From JAGLQA01 sp023135565 (GTDB taxonomy: Bacteria; Acidobacteriota; Aminicenantia; UBA2199): DNA of 50,889 nucleotides. Of the stretch, positions 16,108-24,242 are shown piece by piece. The stretch is taken from contig DAOWCY010000024.1 of assembly GCA_030639305.1 (NCBI GenBank), positions 1-50,889 on the forward strand, read 5' to 3'. Position numbers and translations under genes: made by a program. Every line of letters starts with the position of its first letter. The stretch's first letter is position 1. A model generated the notes under the pieces. It ran no database searches and was not told the DNA's origin. It worked only from the letters and a program-made list of their open reading frames with translations.

Positions 16108-16653
16108 ATGAAGAGAATTTTTATCGTACTGCTAATTTGCATGTCTTTGGTGTTTTTCTTCGGCAGTTGCAAGAAGAAACAAGTAAAAACCGGACCGACT
16201 ACAGAACCGGTGGCAATCGAAAGAGTAGATGAAGTGACCCCGAAAGTCGAAAGACCCGAACTAACGGAAGAAGAACTGTTCGAAAAAAAAACCCTTGAAG
16301 AGATCAATGCGGAAGGCCTCCTGATAAAAATCCATTTCGCTTTTGACAAATACCACATCAAAGAAGAAATGAAACCCATACTGCACCGCAATGCCGACTG
16401 GCTGTTGAAACATCCCAGCGTGGTGATAACCCTCCAAGGCCACTGCGACGAAAGAGGAACCATCGAATACAATATGGCATTAGGTGAAAAAAGGGCCAAA
16501 ACCGCCCGTGATTTCCTCGAGACTTTAGGCGTTTCCGGGCTCAGGATGCAGGTGGTTTCCTACGGTAAAAGCAAACCGGCAGTCCCGGGTGCTCGCAGCG
16601 AAGAAGGCCATTACCAAAACAGACGAGCCGAATTCATCATTATTAGAAAGTAA
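16108..16653 (+). CDS. pal: Peptidoglycan-associated lipoprotein Pal
   Basis: A 181-residue outer-membrane lipoprotein. The signal peptide ends in the lipobox FGSC, with lipidated Cys21. The OmpA-like peptidoglycan-binding domain (about residues 70-181) contains HFAFDKYHI, TLQGHCDERGTIEYNMALGEKRA and the closing NRRAEFIIIRK. It anchors the outer membrane to peptidoglycan and exchanges between TolB and the wall during constriction. An AAAGGAGAAACCG site precedes the ATG. Confidence 0.95.
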   Translation: MKRIFIVLLICMSLVFFFGSCKKKQVKTGPTTEPVAIERVDEVTPKVERPELTEEELFEKKTLEEINAEGLLIKIHFAFDKYHIKEEMKPILHRNADWLLKHPSVVITLQGHCDERGTIEYNMALGEKRAKTARDFLETLGVSGLRMQVVSYGKSKPAVPGARSEEGHYQNRRAEFIIIRK

Positions 16654-16761
16654 AACGGACGGCTGGGGGGCGGCGTCCCACCCTATGAGAGGCATGGGAA
16701 GTACACCCCCGGCAAGGTTGACCAGGAAGTATTAGTAAAAAAAGGAGTAAGTAGATAAAGA

Positions 16762-17535
16762 ATGAAAAGAGTTGTCATTTTACCGGTAATTTTGAGTTTG
16801 CTGGCCGCGCTTCCCCTCTATTCCATAAAAAAGGATACCAAACTCATATTAGATGAACTGCAGAAGTTAGCGACAAAAATAGAAAAAATGGACAGCACCG
16901 TCACCGAGATAGCGAACGAATTCTCCATAATGAAAAAAAAGATCGTTATAATCGAAGATAGAATCGGCGCCATGGCTAAAAATCAAGCCGATATAAACCA
17001 GGGTAGAGAAAGCCTCCTTTTGAGCCTGCAATTCATAAAAGAAGAGATTAACGAACTTAAAAACAGCATCGGCAAAATAAACGACAAATTGGTTTCCATG
17101 CCCGCGGGGAGTATGCCGGCAGGCGCTGAGACCGGCGCGGAATCCACCACGACGGTGCAGGCCCCCGACACCATCTACTATACCGCTTACTCCGACTATA
17201 TTAAAAAGAATTATCAATATGCCGTAGCCGGGTTCAAGCAGTTCTTAAGAGCGTACCCGGAGAACACACTTGCCGACAATTCTCTCTACTGGATCGGCGA
17301 ATGTTACTACGCCCAAAAAATGTACCGGGAAGCAGTTAACACTTTTACCCGGTTGATTAATAACTACAGCGACGGCGACAAAATCCCCGATGCCCTCCTG
17401 AAAAAAGGCTATGCCTTAATCGAAATGGGCAGGCAAACCGAAGGCATAGATGTGTTAAAGGAATTGACGTCGAAGTTTCCCCTATCTGAAGAAGCTTCCT
17501 TAGCTCAACAAAAAATAAAAGAAGTAATGGATTAA
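16762..17535 (+). CDS. cpoB: CpoB/YbgF, Tol-Pal coordinating protein
   Basis: A 257-residue periplasmic protein: signal peptide (about residues 1-21), an N-terminal coiled coil (about 25-115, DELQKLATKIEKMDSTV onward), a short linker and a C-terminal TPR domain (YTAYSDYIKKNYQYAVAGFKQFL, DNSLYWIGECYYAQKMYREAV, DALLKKGYALIEMGRQTEGI). This is the standard YbgF/CpoB layout. The protein coordinates peptidoglycan synthesis with outer-membrane constriction. It completes the tolQRAB-pal-cpoB set. The gap to pal holds a family-E-like GC-rich sequence and an AAGGAG site about 15 nt before the ATG. Confidence 0.92.
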   Translation: MKRVVILPVILSLLAALPLYSIKKDTKLILDELQKLATKIEKMDSTVTEIANEFSIMKKKIVIIEDRIGAMAKNQADINQGRESLLLSLQFIKEEINELKNSIGKINDKLVSMPAGSMPAGAETGAESTTTVQAPDTIYYTAYSDYIKKNYQYAVAGFKQFLRAYPENTLADNSLYWIGECYYAQKMYREAVNTFTRLINNYSDGDKIPDALLKKGYALIEMGRQTEGIDVLKELTSKFPLSEEASLAQQKIKEVMD

Positions 17536-17538
17536 CTC

Positions 17539-18048
17539 ATGAGTCATTCAAGAAGTTTAAATCGTGTAATTTTAGTAGGTAGAGTCGGTCAAGACCCTGA
17601 GATTACCCACATTCCCAGTCTCAACAAAGACGTGGCCAAATTCAGTATCGCTACCACTGAAGTTTATAGGGATAAAAACCAACAATGGCAGGAAACAACC
17701 GAATGGCACAGGATCGTGGCCTGGGAATGGAATGCCAAAAAAGCGGAAAAGAATTTGAGAAAAGGAACCATGGTGCTGATCGAAGGGCGACTGAAAACCA
17801 ACAAATGGCAGGATAAGGACGGCCAGCAGAGAAGAACCACCGAAATCCAGGCAGACAGCCTGATTCCCTTAGAAAAAGCGGGCGATAGAGGCGGCTCTTC
17901 TTACGGTACCGGTCCAGATCAAGAAGCGCAGCGACCGAACGATCAATATTTCCAGCAGAACGGACCCGGACCCCAAGCCCAACCCCAGGCCCCCCCGGAA
18001 GTCCAGATCGACGATATACACCATGATGAAAGCAGCGATCCTTTTTAA
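17539..18048 (+). CDS. ssb: Single-stranded DNA-binding protein
   Basis: A 169-residue SSB with an N-terminal OB fold (about residues 1-110: LNRVILVGRVGQDPEI, KFSIATTEVY, EWHRIVAWEW, LIEGRLKTNKWQDKDG). A disordered Gly/Pro/Gln linker follows, and the acidic tip ends DDIHHDESSDPF, which recruits repair and replication partners. It starts 3 nt after the cpoB stop, so it is probably expressed from the Tol-Pal transcript. That is an unusual neighbour for ssb. Confidence 0.95.
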   Translation: MSHSRSLNRVILVGRVGQDPEITHIPSLNKDVAKFSIATTEVYRDKNQQWQETTEWHRIVAWEWNAKKAEKNLRKGTMVLIEGRLKTNKWQDKDGQQRRTTEIQADSLIPLEKAGDRGGSSYGTGPDQEAQRPNDQYFQQNGPGPQAQPQAPPEVQIDDIHHDESSDPF

Positions 18049-18112
18049 GGTAGTGCATGGCAGTATTAAAAAACATAAGCGAGACAAATTTTACCCCCAA
18101 AATAAGGAGGGG

Positions 18113-18142
18113 GCGTTTCTCCAGCATAGTCTTGAGAAACGC
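18113..18142 (+). terminator. Hairpin between ssb and the MglA-like gene
   Basis: GCGTTTCTC (18113-18121) pairs perfectly with GAGAAACGC (18134-18142) around a 12-nt loop, followed only by TTATAACTTAAT. It may end the ssb transcript, but the T-run is poor. It also lies just 15 nt before the next start codon, so a leader role is possible. Confidence 0.4.
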
Positions 18143-18157
18143 TTATAACTTAATCCG

Positions 18158-19204
18158 ATGGCATTTGTAAATTATAATAGCAAAGAAATTACAGTAAAGA
18201 TCGTTTACTACGGCCCAGCTTTAAGCGGGAAAACCACCTGCTTAAAGTTCATTTATACCAGCAAAAAGTTCGAAAAAAAAGGGAAACTCATTACCCTCGA
18301 TACCGATGGGGACAGGACTCTTTTCTTCGACTTCCTCCCTATAGAAATAGGTAAATTAGGAGATTACTCCATAAAAATGCAATTGTATACCGTACCGGGC
18401 CAGGTAGCGTATGATACCACCAGGAAATTAGTGCTCCAGGGAGCCGACGGCGTGGCTTTTGTAGCGGACTCCCAGGTGGTTATGCGGGAACAAAACAAAG
18501 AAAGTTTTGAAAACCTGAAAGTGAATTTAGAGTTGAACAATATTTCCTATTCGGATATCCCTATAATCCTCTTATATAACAAAAAAGATTTACGGGAAAT
18601 CCTGCCGGAAAAAGACCTGAACTATGATCTAAACCCCGAAGATAGGCCCTATTTTAACACCGTAGCCACCAATGGAGAAAATATTATCGAAAGCCTCCAT
18701 GAGATCATGCGGCTGGTCATCATTTATATTAAAAATAGACTCTCCATCTTTCAGAAAGATAAAACCGTAATGTTCTCCAGGGACGAAGTGGTAGCCCAGG
18801 CCCAGGCAAAAACACAACCGCCGGCAGCCGCAAAAAAAGATGCGGACAAAGATATAATGGAACTCTCCTCGCCTATTAAAGAATCCGCGGACGACCCCTT
18901 CGGCAGTGCCGAAGAGGAAGAAGATATATTCGACTTAGGAGAATTAAAGGGCGAAGAACCCGGTTTAGATGAAGAAGAACCGGTAGCACTAAAAGAGGAA
19001 CTTATAGACGACACGGCAGCGGAAGAAGAACCCTCCCAACCGGTAAGACTGGAAAAAGCCTTCGAATTAGCGGCGGCAGATGCCCTGGCAGTGGAAGCCG
19101 GTGTGAAAACTATCAAAATCCCCCCCCAGGTGATCGAAATCCCCGCCGGTAAAGGCGAATATAAAATCGATCTCAACCTGCAAATCGTGATAAAGAAAAC
19201 CTGA
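18158..19204 (+). CDS. MglA-family small GTPase with acidic C-terminal extension
   Basis: A 348-residue protein. Residues 1-200 form a Ras-like GTPase of the MglA family: P-loop GPALSGKTT (19-27), the switch segment with LYTVPGQVAYD and NKKD for guanine recognition. MglA controls polarity and motility in Myxococcus together with MglB and RomR. The extension from about 215 to 320 is highly acidic (runs such as EEEEDIFDLGELKG) and low complexity, and it ends in a conserved-looking segment IPAGKGEYKIDLNLQIVIK. No MglB (roadblock) gene is adjacent. Instead a secreted protein, a solute-binding protein and a small envelope protein follow at close spacing. Confidence 0.87.
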   Translation: MAFVNYNSKEITVKIVYYGPALSGKTTCLKFIYTSKKFEKKGKLITLDTDGDRTLFFDFLPIEIGKLGDYSIKMQLYTVPGQVAYDTTRKLVLQGADGVAFVADSQVVMREQNKESFENLKVNLELNNISYSDIPIILLYNKKDLREILPEKDLNYDLNPEDRPYFNTVATNGENIIESLHEIMRLVIIYIKNRLSIFQKDKTVMFSRDEVVAQAQAKTQPPAAAKKDADKDIMELSSPIKESADDPFGSAEEEEDIFDLGELKGEEPGLDEEEPVALKEELIDDTAAEEEPSQPVRLEKAFELAAADALAVEAGVKTIKIPPQVIEIPAGKGEYKIDLNLQIVIKKT

Positions 19205-19218
19205 TAAGACCGGGAAAG

Positions 19219-20625
19219 ATGAAGATAAAACCCAGTTTAATTTTTTTACTTCTATTTATTTTTACCCTATCCATTTCCCCTGTAAATTTATCCGCTGAAG
19301 GGCTGGAAAACTTAGCAGTTAGGAGTTCTCAAGCTATCCTGGATTTTTTCAAAGATAAATACGATGTCAGAACTGCCATCGTGAAATTCGAAAATTTTTC
19401 CGGGCTGCCGGATATTACCGCCCAGAAGTACTATCAACTAATAGCAGCCAAATTGGAAACCTCAAAAAAAGAGAGCTTTAATTTTTTCGACCTGATGATT
19501 AATTTCTCTAAGAACAGGGGAGTATTCAACCTGAATAGAACCGGGAAACTAAATTACCTGATCTATGTGAAATTGATTAAAAACCGGGAGAAATTAGGCG
19601 CCGGTACCGTGATCTTTTCAAAATCCTTAGATAAGATCGTTTTTTTGAAATATTATGAGGAATTTTTGCCCGCCGGGGAAAAAGATATCATTAATACCGT
19701 GAATTACGGCTTTAAAACAGGTGGCTTTACTAAAATAACAGGCATCGAAGCAGAAAAAAATTTACTGGATTTTAAAAGCATCAAAGCTTTAAATGGGGAA
19801 GTCAGGTACTATTTTTATTATCCCGGCAAAATCGAAATATATAACACAGCAGGAAGTAATTTTAAGAAATCTTTCTCTTTTAAGCTTAATTGGGGCAGGC
19901 CCTATTATCCCGCAAAAGAAGCCGAAGGAAAACTCGCCTACTTTTACCGGGACAGCACCCTCTATTTAACTGTCGGCAATAATTTTTCTCCTAAATCGAA
20001 AGTATTCACTTTCCGGGATAACCGATGGCGTGAAGAGGGCAGCCTCAATTTCGTACCTTTTCAATTCATTAAAATAAACATGAGTTATTACCTGGCCGGA
20101 GCTGCTTACCATCCAGGAAAAAACTTTTTTAAAGACAAAATCTTACTGGCCCCCTTCCGCGGCGGTAAAATCAGGAAAGAAGAATTATATGAAAAAAACA
20201 TGCCCCATTTCCGGGAAAAAAACAAGACCCAGGCTTTTTACGACGCCGCATTTGCGGTCAACGGGGATAATCTCGAATCCCTGCATGTGATCGACAAAAA
20301 ATACAACTGCCGGTATTTTGCCGCGGATTTAGTGGAATGGCCCATAGACGATGACAGGAGAGGAGGCGCCATCTGTGCTCTCGACGGCAAATGGTTGGCC
20401 ATAAGCGCCTACTCCACCAAAAACGACAAACTGTGCCTTTATAAAATCCAGGGCGGCAGCCGGGAATTTGTTTATGAAAAAAAGATCAAAGGAGAAATTA
20501 TTTTTATATCCGCCGGCGCCTGGAAATCCCGCCGCGGATTCTGGGTATATGTGCGCATAAAAGACAGCCGGCAGTTGCGAGACAGCGAATACCGGCTGCA
20601 GTTCTGGAGCAAGAATGACGATTAA
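19219..20625 (+). CDS. Exported protein of unknown function
   Basis: A 468-residue protein that I do not recognise. It has a clear signal peptide (residues 1-26, ending LSAEG). The next 130 residues (DVRTAIVKFENFSGLPD, KYYQLIAAKLE) recall the fold of periplasmic CsgG/TolB-N-like domains that begin assembly proteins. The remainder (about 200-468) is rich in aromatic beta-strands in repeating units and may be a propeller. It starts 14 nt after the GTPase gene and overlaps the next gene by 11 bp, so the four genes here form one operon. Confidence 0.75.
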   Translation: MKIKPSLIFLLLFIFTLSISPVNLSAEGLENLAVRSSQAILDFFKDKYDVRTAIVKFENFSGLPDITAQKYYQLIAAKLETSKKESFNFFDLMINFSKNRGVFNLNRTGKLNYLIYVKLIKNREKLGAGTVIFSKSLDKIVFLKYYEEFLPAGEKDIINTVNYGFKTGGFTKITGIEAEKNLLDFKSIKALNGEVRYYFYYPGKIEIYNTAGSNFKKSFSFKLNWGRPYYPAKEAEGKLAYFYRDSTLYLTVGNNFSPKSKVFTFRDNRWREEGSLNFVPFQFIKINMSYYLAGAAYHPGKNFFKDKILLAPFRGGKIRKEELYEKNMPHFREKNKTQAFYDAAFAVNGDNLESLHVIDKKYNCRYFAADLVEWPIDDDRRGGAICALDGKWLAISAYSTKNDKLCLYKIQGGSREFVYEKKIKGEIIFISAGAWKSRRGFWVYVRIKDSRQLRDSEYRLQFWSKNDD

Positions 20626-22033
20626 TAAACAAAATTGGAAAATCGCCGCCGCTTACATAAAAGGCCCGGGTATTTTCTTACTGTGTTTATGTGTATGCAG
20701 CCTGATTTTATCAGGCGCCATTAAGACCGGGTATGGAGGAGAAGTTAGTATCCGCTTAAACGAACCCGACTCCTATTCTTTTTCGCCCTCCGGTTACTCG
20801 AACATGGTCTTTTATTCCCTGCTCTATGAAAACCTCTTCTACTTAGATGAAAACGGCAGTATCGAATCGAATATTTTCGCTAATTTTAAGTATGACAAAC
20901 AAAGCAAAACCCTTATCCTGACCCTGAAAGACAATATCAGTTATTCCGACGGACAAGCCGTTACCTCCAGGGATGTAAAGAATTCAATCCGGTTGTTCTT
21001 AGATAAGAACCTTGCTTCCGCCCGTAAAATAAGAAGCATCATCAAGAGTATAAACCGGGTAGATAACAACCGCGTACACATCGAACTCCTTTATGACAAC
21101 CCCGGCATCACGGGAATGTTGACAGCGCCGGAATTGGCCCTGCTGCCTCATACCAACGGGGTATATTCGGGAATCTTCTACCCGGCGGAAAAAGTGGGCG
21201 GTGAATATCTTTTCCTCCGGCCCAATAAATTCTATCCCGGGGGCAGGACTTATATCGACGCGGTAAAAGTCCAATTCAATGATTCTCCTGATCTCGACAT
21301 CTTTTTATCCAAACCCGGCAGCGCCAATTTGCATTCATTAGGATTCAAAGAGTATAATGCCGGGGTTTACCAGAACATTTATATCCTTTTCCCCGGGGAG
21401 AAATTGGGGCAGAATACCCGTATAGCATTATATTCGCTGCTGAAAAACTATTTCAAGCAGAACAGCGACCTCAGTGAGCTTAATGCCATGACGTCCAATG
21501 AAGAATCGCCTATTTCTTTAGACATAAAGAAATTTTCCACATCCAGGACCCGCTCCATCCTCAGGTATATGAAGATTAAGTTGTATATACCCAACTCCAT
21601 GAGGGGCATGGAACAGCTATTCCAGGAATTTTTGAAACGGCAGAGAGTGCCCATCGAAACCATATACTTAGGCGATAACCAGTTGGCTAATTTTATGAAT
21701 AACACCTCCATAAAATATCTTCTTTTGGGAAAAATCTTTAACAAACGGATGTCCTTAGACGGCAAGATAAAAAGAATCGTCAGGGAGATGAGTTTTTCGC
21801 GGTTTAGCGAGAAATATTTAAAATTGATAAACGAATTAGATGAAGTAAAATATTTAAAGAACGAGGAATTGCTGTTAAACCAGGTTTCAAAAATTGTCGA
21901 AGAGATCATCAACGATGGTTTTGTACTACCTCTTTACCAGGAGAGGTATTCCATATACATCAAGAAAAAAATTCGCGGTATAGAGATCGATTATTATGGC
22001 CGGCCTCTATTCCAGGGAGTGCGAGTAAAATGA
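20615..22033 (+). CDS. Extracellular solute-binding protein, family 5-like
   Basis: A 472-residue exported protein with a signal/anchor helix (about residues 20-38). It resembles the peptide/nickel-type solute-binding proteins (SBP family 5): MVFYSLLYENLFYLDENGSI, then LILTLKDNISYSDGQAVTSRDVKNSIRLF, the usual lobe-I blocks. No ABC permease or ATPase gene is nearby. In this operon it may have been co-opted for sensing or another envelope role rather than import. It overlaps the preceding gene by 11 bp and the next by 4 bp. Confidence 0.78.
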   Translation: MTINKQNWKIAAAYIKGPGIFLLCLCVCSLILSGAIKTGYGGEVSIRLNEPDSYSFSPSGYSNMVFYSLLYENLFYLDENGSIESNIFANFKYDKQSKTLILTLKDNISYSDGQAVTSRDVKNSIRLFLDKNLASARKIRSIIKSINRVDNNRVHIELLYDNPGITGMLTAPELALLPHTNGVYSGIFYPAEKVGGEYLFLRPNKFYPGGRTYIDAVKVQFNDSPDLDIFLSKPGSANLHSLGFKEYNAGVYQNIYILFPGEKLGQNTRIALYSLLKNYFKQNSDLSELNAMTSNEESPISLDIKKFSTSRTRSILRYMKIKLYIPNSMRGMEQLFQEFLKRQRVPIETIYLGDNQLANFMNNTSIKYLLLGKIFNKRMSLDGKIKRIVREMSFSRFSEKYLKLINELDEVKYLKNEELLLNQVSKIVEEIINDGFVLPLYQERYSIYIKKKIRGIEIDYYGRPLFQGVRVK

Positions 22034-22485
22034 TAAAAAAAATCTTTCTTCTTCTTTTTCTATTATTTGTTCTTACTTATGCTGCTTTTCCAATGGATTT
22101 AGGGCTTATCGTAGGCGTAGGCACCATCAACAATCGTACGGAATCCATTTACGGAGCTTCCGGCAGTTGGGGATTTATTATACCAATGCTCAAGTTTGAA
22201 GTAGAGTATTATAATCTCGGCAAAAGGAAGTATGAAGCAGTGACAGGTGGGCTAAAGCTGCGTAAGAAGCTCGGCAAATTTGCCCCTTATGCTTTAATCG
22301 GTGTAGGCGCTGAATTTGAGAACATCACTTTTCATACCGGCGAGTATGAGACTTTTCTTTTTGTAGGCGGCGGGGTTCATTTCTTTTTGATTGATTTTGT
22401 GTCTATCAGGGGAGATATTCGTTTTTTGAATTATGCCGACTACAACAAAACCCGTTTATCCGTGGGAGTTTTCGTCCATATATAA
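22030..22485 (+). CDS. Small outer-membrane-like beta-barrel protein
   Basis: A 151-residue protein with a signal peptide (about residues 1-20, ending FPMDLG). The mature part is made of alternating amphipathic strands rich in Gly and aromatics (LGLIVGVGTINN, FEVEYYNLGKRKYEAVTGGLKLRKKL, APYALIGVGAEFE, FVGGGVHFFLIDFVSIRGDIRFL), ending in a hydrophobic strand. This pattern fits a small eight-stranded outer-membrane barrel of the OmpW/OmpX size class. It is the last gene of the GTPase operon and overlaps the solute-binding gene by ATGA. The function is unknown. Confidence 0.7.
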   Translation: MIKKIFLLLFLLFVLTYAAFPMDLGLIVGVGTINNRTESIYGASGSWGFIIPMLKFEVEYYNLGKRKYEAVTGGLKLRKKLGKFAPYALIGVGAEFENITFHTGEYETFLFVGGGVHFFLIDFVSIRGDIRFLNYADYNKTRLSVGVFVHI

Positions 22486-22499
22486 TACAGCCCCAGTAA

Positions 22500-22573
22500 A
22501 CGAGCCTCGACGAACTATGGGGAGCTATAGGACGGAATAGGGCATAGGACTTATATGCCGGGATACAATCAGC
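22500..22573 (+). repeat. Dispersed repeat family C, copy 1
   Basis: GAGCCTCGACGAACTATGGGG leads into a GGGACGG/GGCATAGGACTTAT-type stretch and ends ATGCCGGG. Two longer relatives lie at 45183-45395 and 48841-48965. It fills the gap between two convergent transcripts. Confidence 0.55.
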
Positions 22574-22579
22574 CGCACC

Positions 22580-22771
22580 CTAAAATGGGCTTTTGGTGGT
22601 TATTTTGCCGTCGGGCAGTTCGTAATAGATTTTTCCGCCTCTCGAGAAAACGATGGGGATACCGTGTCTTTTGTTTTCGTTCCTGACGAATTCGATGCCT
22701 TTATTGCCGATTTCCTGGATTTCAAAGCCCGCCCGGTATATTTCATTATCCTCGAATTTCTCTATCTCCAA
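22580..22771 (-). CDS. Small partner protein of a zeta-like kinase (putative antitoxin)
   Basis: A 63-residue protein with a TTG start (22769-22771) preceded by a strong GAGGAGGT site, which decides the start. The end HGIPIVFSRGGKIYYELPDG resembles the tail of small proteins that I recall next to COG4185-type zeta-like ATPases. It has its own promoter in the 160-bp gap behind the kinase gene on the same strand. An antitoxin role is inferred from that association and the size. Confidence 0.6.
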   Translation of the reverse strand: MEIEKFEDNEIYRAGFEIQEIGNKGIEFVRNENKRHGIPIVFSRGGKIYYELPDGKITTKSPF

Positions 22772-22829
22772 AGTGTTACCTCCTCAACGCGCTAACAAAT
22801 TTTTCTTTTTTATCAAAGTACAAGTGCAT

Positions 22830-22897
22830 GATCTTTGTCCGATCTTTGTCCGTAAAAAAATGGGATTATATTATACCATATTTTTAACAGTTTGCAA
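22830..22897 (-). promoter_or_regulatory. Promoter and tandem 11-bp repeat upstream of the small partner gene
   Basis: On the minus strand, TTGCAA (22892-22897), a 16-bp spacer and TATAAT (22870-22875). Between the predicted start and the TTG codon lies a perfect tandem repeat of GATCTTTGTCC (plus strand, 22830-22851). One helical turn per unit suggests an operator for autoregulation, which is inference. Confidence 0.5.
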
Positions 22898-22931
22898 AAT
22901 CCAAAATCAAAAAAATCAGGACGGCGGCCCC

Positions 22932-23540
22932 CTACTCCTCTATATCCTGCATAAATTTGTTGAAAAGGGAACGGTGGTCGATCACATAATCATCCTGGGA
23001 ACCCAAGGCCACCTGGGTAAACAAATGCTCTGAATTGTAAACCAGGAACCACACATCCGCCAGGTTTTTATATTTATTCCAGAAATTCTTTTTGCTGCGG
23101 TAGAACCTGCGGATGACGTCTTTTTCAGGCACGTTGTGTCCCCCTTTGAGCACTCGTTCTTTGATACGTTCGATGCAGATATCGGGATTTTCTAAGAAAA
23201 GATAGAGGATTTTGACAAAGAAGCCGTTTTCTTTTAGTCTTCGAATCAGTTTAACCAGGTATTGTCCGGCCAGGGTGGATTCCACCAAGAAACTTTCATT
23301 GCCCTGTAAGAGTTCCTCGAATTTTTTAAAAAAGTATCTGCCTGCTTCCAGCCGGGCGCTGTACATATCCCCCGGATTAATTTTCCTGGCTGCTTCATCG
23401 GCGTTAATAAATTCCAGGGGATATTTGGTGCTGTAGGATCTGGCAAAGGTTGTTTTTCCTGAGCCGTTGGCCCCGGCAATAATGACCACTTCTTTTCGCG
23501 GTTCTGTTTTGATTTTTTTATTTTTAGCAGCGGTTTTCAA
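22932..23540 (-). CDS. Zeta-toxin-like P-loop kinase (COG4185 type)
   Basis: A 202-residue P-loop protein: VVIIAGANGSGKTTFARSY with Walker A GANGSGKT at 23-30, then EFINADEAARKINPGDMYSARLEAGR. These are the marks of the predicted ABC-type ATPase/zeta family. Zeta toxins phosphorylate UDP-N-acetylglucosamine; the substrate of this subgroup is not established. Translation starts at TTG (23538-23540) with AGGA upstream; no ATG is available at that end. The small gene downstream is the likely partner. C-terminal residues such as DVIRRFYRSKKNFWNKY are typical of the group. Confidence 0.82.
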   Translation of the reverse strand: MKTAAKNKKIKTEPRKEVVIIAGANGSGKTTFARSYSTKYPLEFINADEAARKINPGDMYSARLEAGRYFFKKFEELLQGNESFLVESTLAGQYLVKLIRRLKENGFFVKILYLFLENPDICIERIKERVLKGGHNVPEKDVIRRFYRSKKNFWNKYKNLADVWFLVYNSEHLFTQVALGSQDDYVIDHRSLFNKFMQDIEE

Positions 23541-23944
23541 TTCTATATTCCTATATTCGTTAAAGCCCTATTGTACCATATTTTGCGTGTAAAGGGGAAC
23601 CTGTTGGAATTTTATCCCGGTCTCTTTTTCTTATTCTTTGATAACTTCTAAATCATTTGTCATGTTACCCTCCGGTTACGACTAACCACTCTACTATTAC
23701 TAAGAGCTTTTTTTAAATAGCTCTCTTAGAGGTCTACCGGCACATTCCCCTCTCTGAGACTTGCCGGGAGGTGGCGGCGTCAGCCGCCGGGGTGTGTTAG
23801 CTCTTTGAAAAAACAAAATTTTCACTGACCACTCTGCTCTCTGCTGCATCCCCTATTATACCAGAAATTAAAAAAAACCGGAAATTTCAAATAGCGCCAA
23901 ACGATTGTTCTCAGAATTTTTTTTCAACCTCTCTTATTTTTAGG
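23541..23944. other. Gene-free stretch with hairpin repeat family D, copy 1
   Basis: No gene is seen. The clearest element is 23745-23798, TTGCCGGGAGGTGGCGGCG and TCAGCCGCCGGGGTGTGTT, in which GGCGGC pairs with GCCGCC around GTCA. A close copy lies at 24943-24993. The rest is AT-rich filler between the kinase promoter and the PIN-locus promoter. Confidence 0.5.
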
Positions 23945-23973
23945 TTGCAGGAATTTCATTTTGATTATATAAT
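23945..23973 (+). promoter_or_regulatory. Sigma-70-like promoter of the PIN toxin/antitoxin locus
   Basis: TTGCAG (23945-23950), a 17-bp spacer and TATAAT (23968-23973). The predicted start near 23980 lies after the in-frame ATG at 23976, which excludes that upstream start. It coincides with another ATG (23980) opening a 20-codon out-of-frame ORF that overlaps the antitoxin start. Confidence 0.65.
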
Positions 23974-24026
23974 TAATGTATGAGTATTATGAAACCGAAA
24001 ATAAACTCTCCTCAAGGAGGTCAAGC

Positions 24027-24242
24027 ATGCAAACCAGTGTAGAAAATATCTGGTCAAAAACCAGGAAGTTATCCCGCTTAGAAAAAATGGAACTTGTGGA
24101 AAAATTAGTTCACCAGTTGAGAATAGAAGAAACCTCACTTCCAGGTCCGCTTAACTGGGAACAAATGTATGGAATCGGGAAGGGCCTTTGGAATATCGAC
24201 GCCCAGGCATACGTGGATAAAATTAGAGAAGATAGGTGCTGA
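24027..24242 (+). CDS. Antitoxin-like partner of the PIN protein
   Basis: A 71-residue helical protein. The start at 24027 is chosen because AAGGAGG lies 7 nt upstream. A longer in-frame start at 23976 would fall before the predicted transcript start. The segment LSRLEKMELVEKLVHQL is a typical amphipathic helix of small antitoxins paired with PIN nucleases. The C-terminal half (LNWEQMYGIGKGLWNIDAQAYVDKI) would wrap the toxin. It overlaps the PIN gene by 7 bp. Confidence 0.7.
   Translation: MQTSVENIWSKTRKLSRLEKMELVEKLVHQLRIEETSLPGPLNWEQMYGIGKGLWNIDAQAYVDKIREDRC

Noticed and set aside
22653..23033. A 126-codon plus-strand frame over the zeta-like locus
   Set aside because: It overlaps two minus-strand genes with clear family motifs and start signals, and has no promoter or ribosome-binding site of its own.
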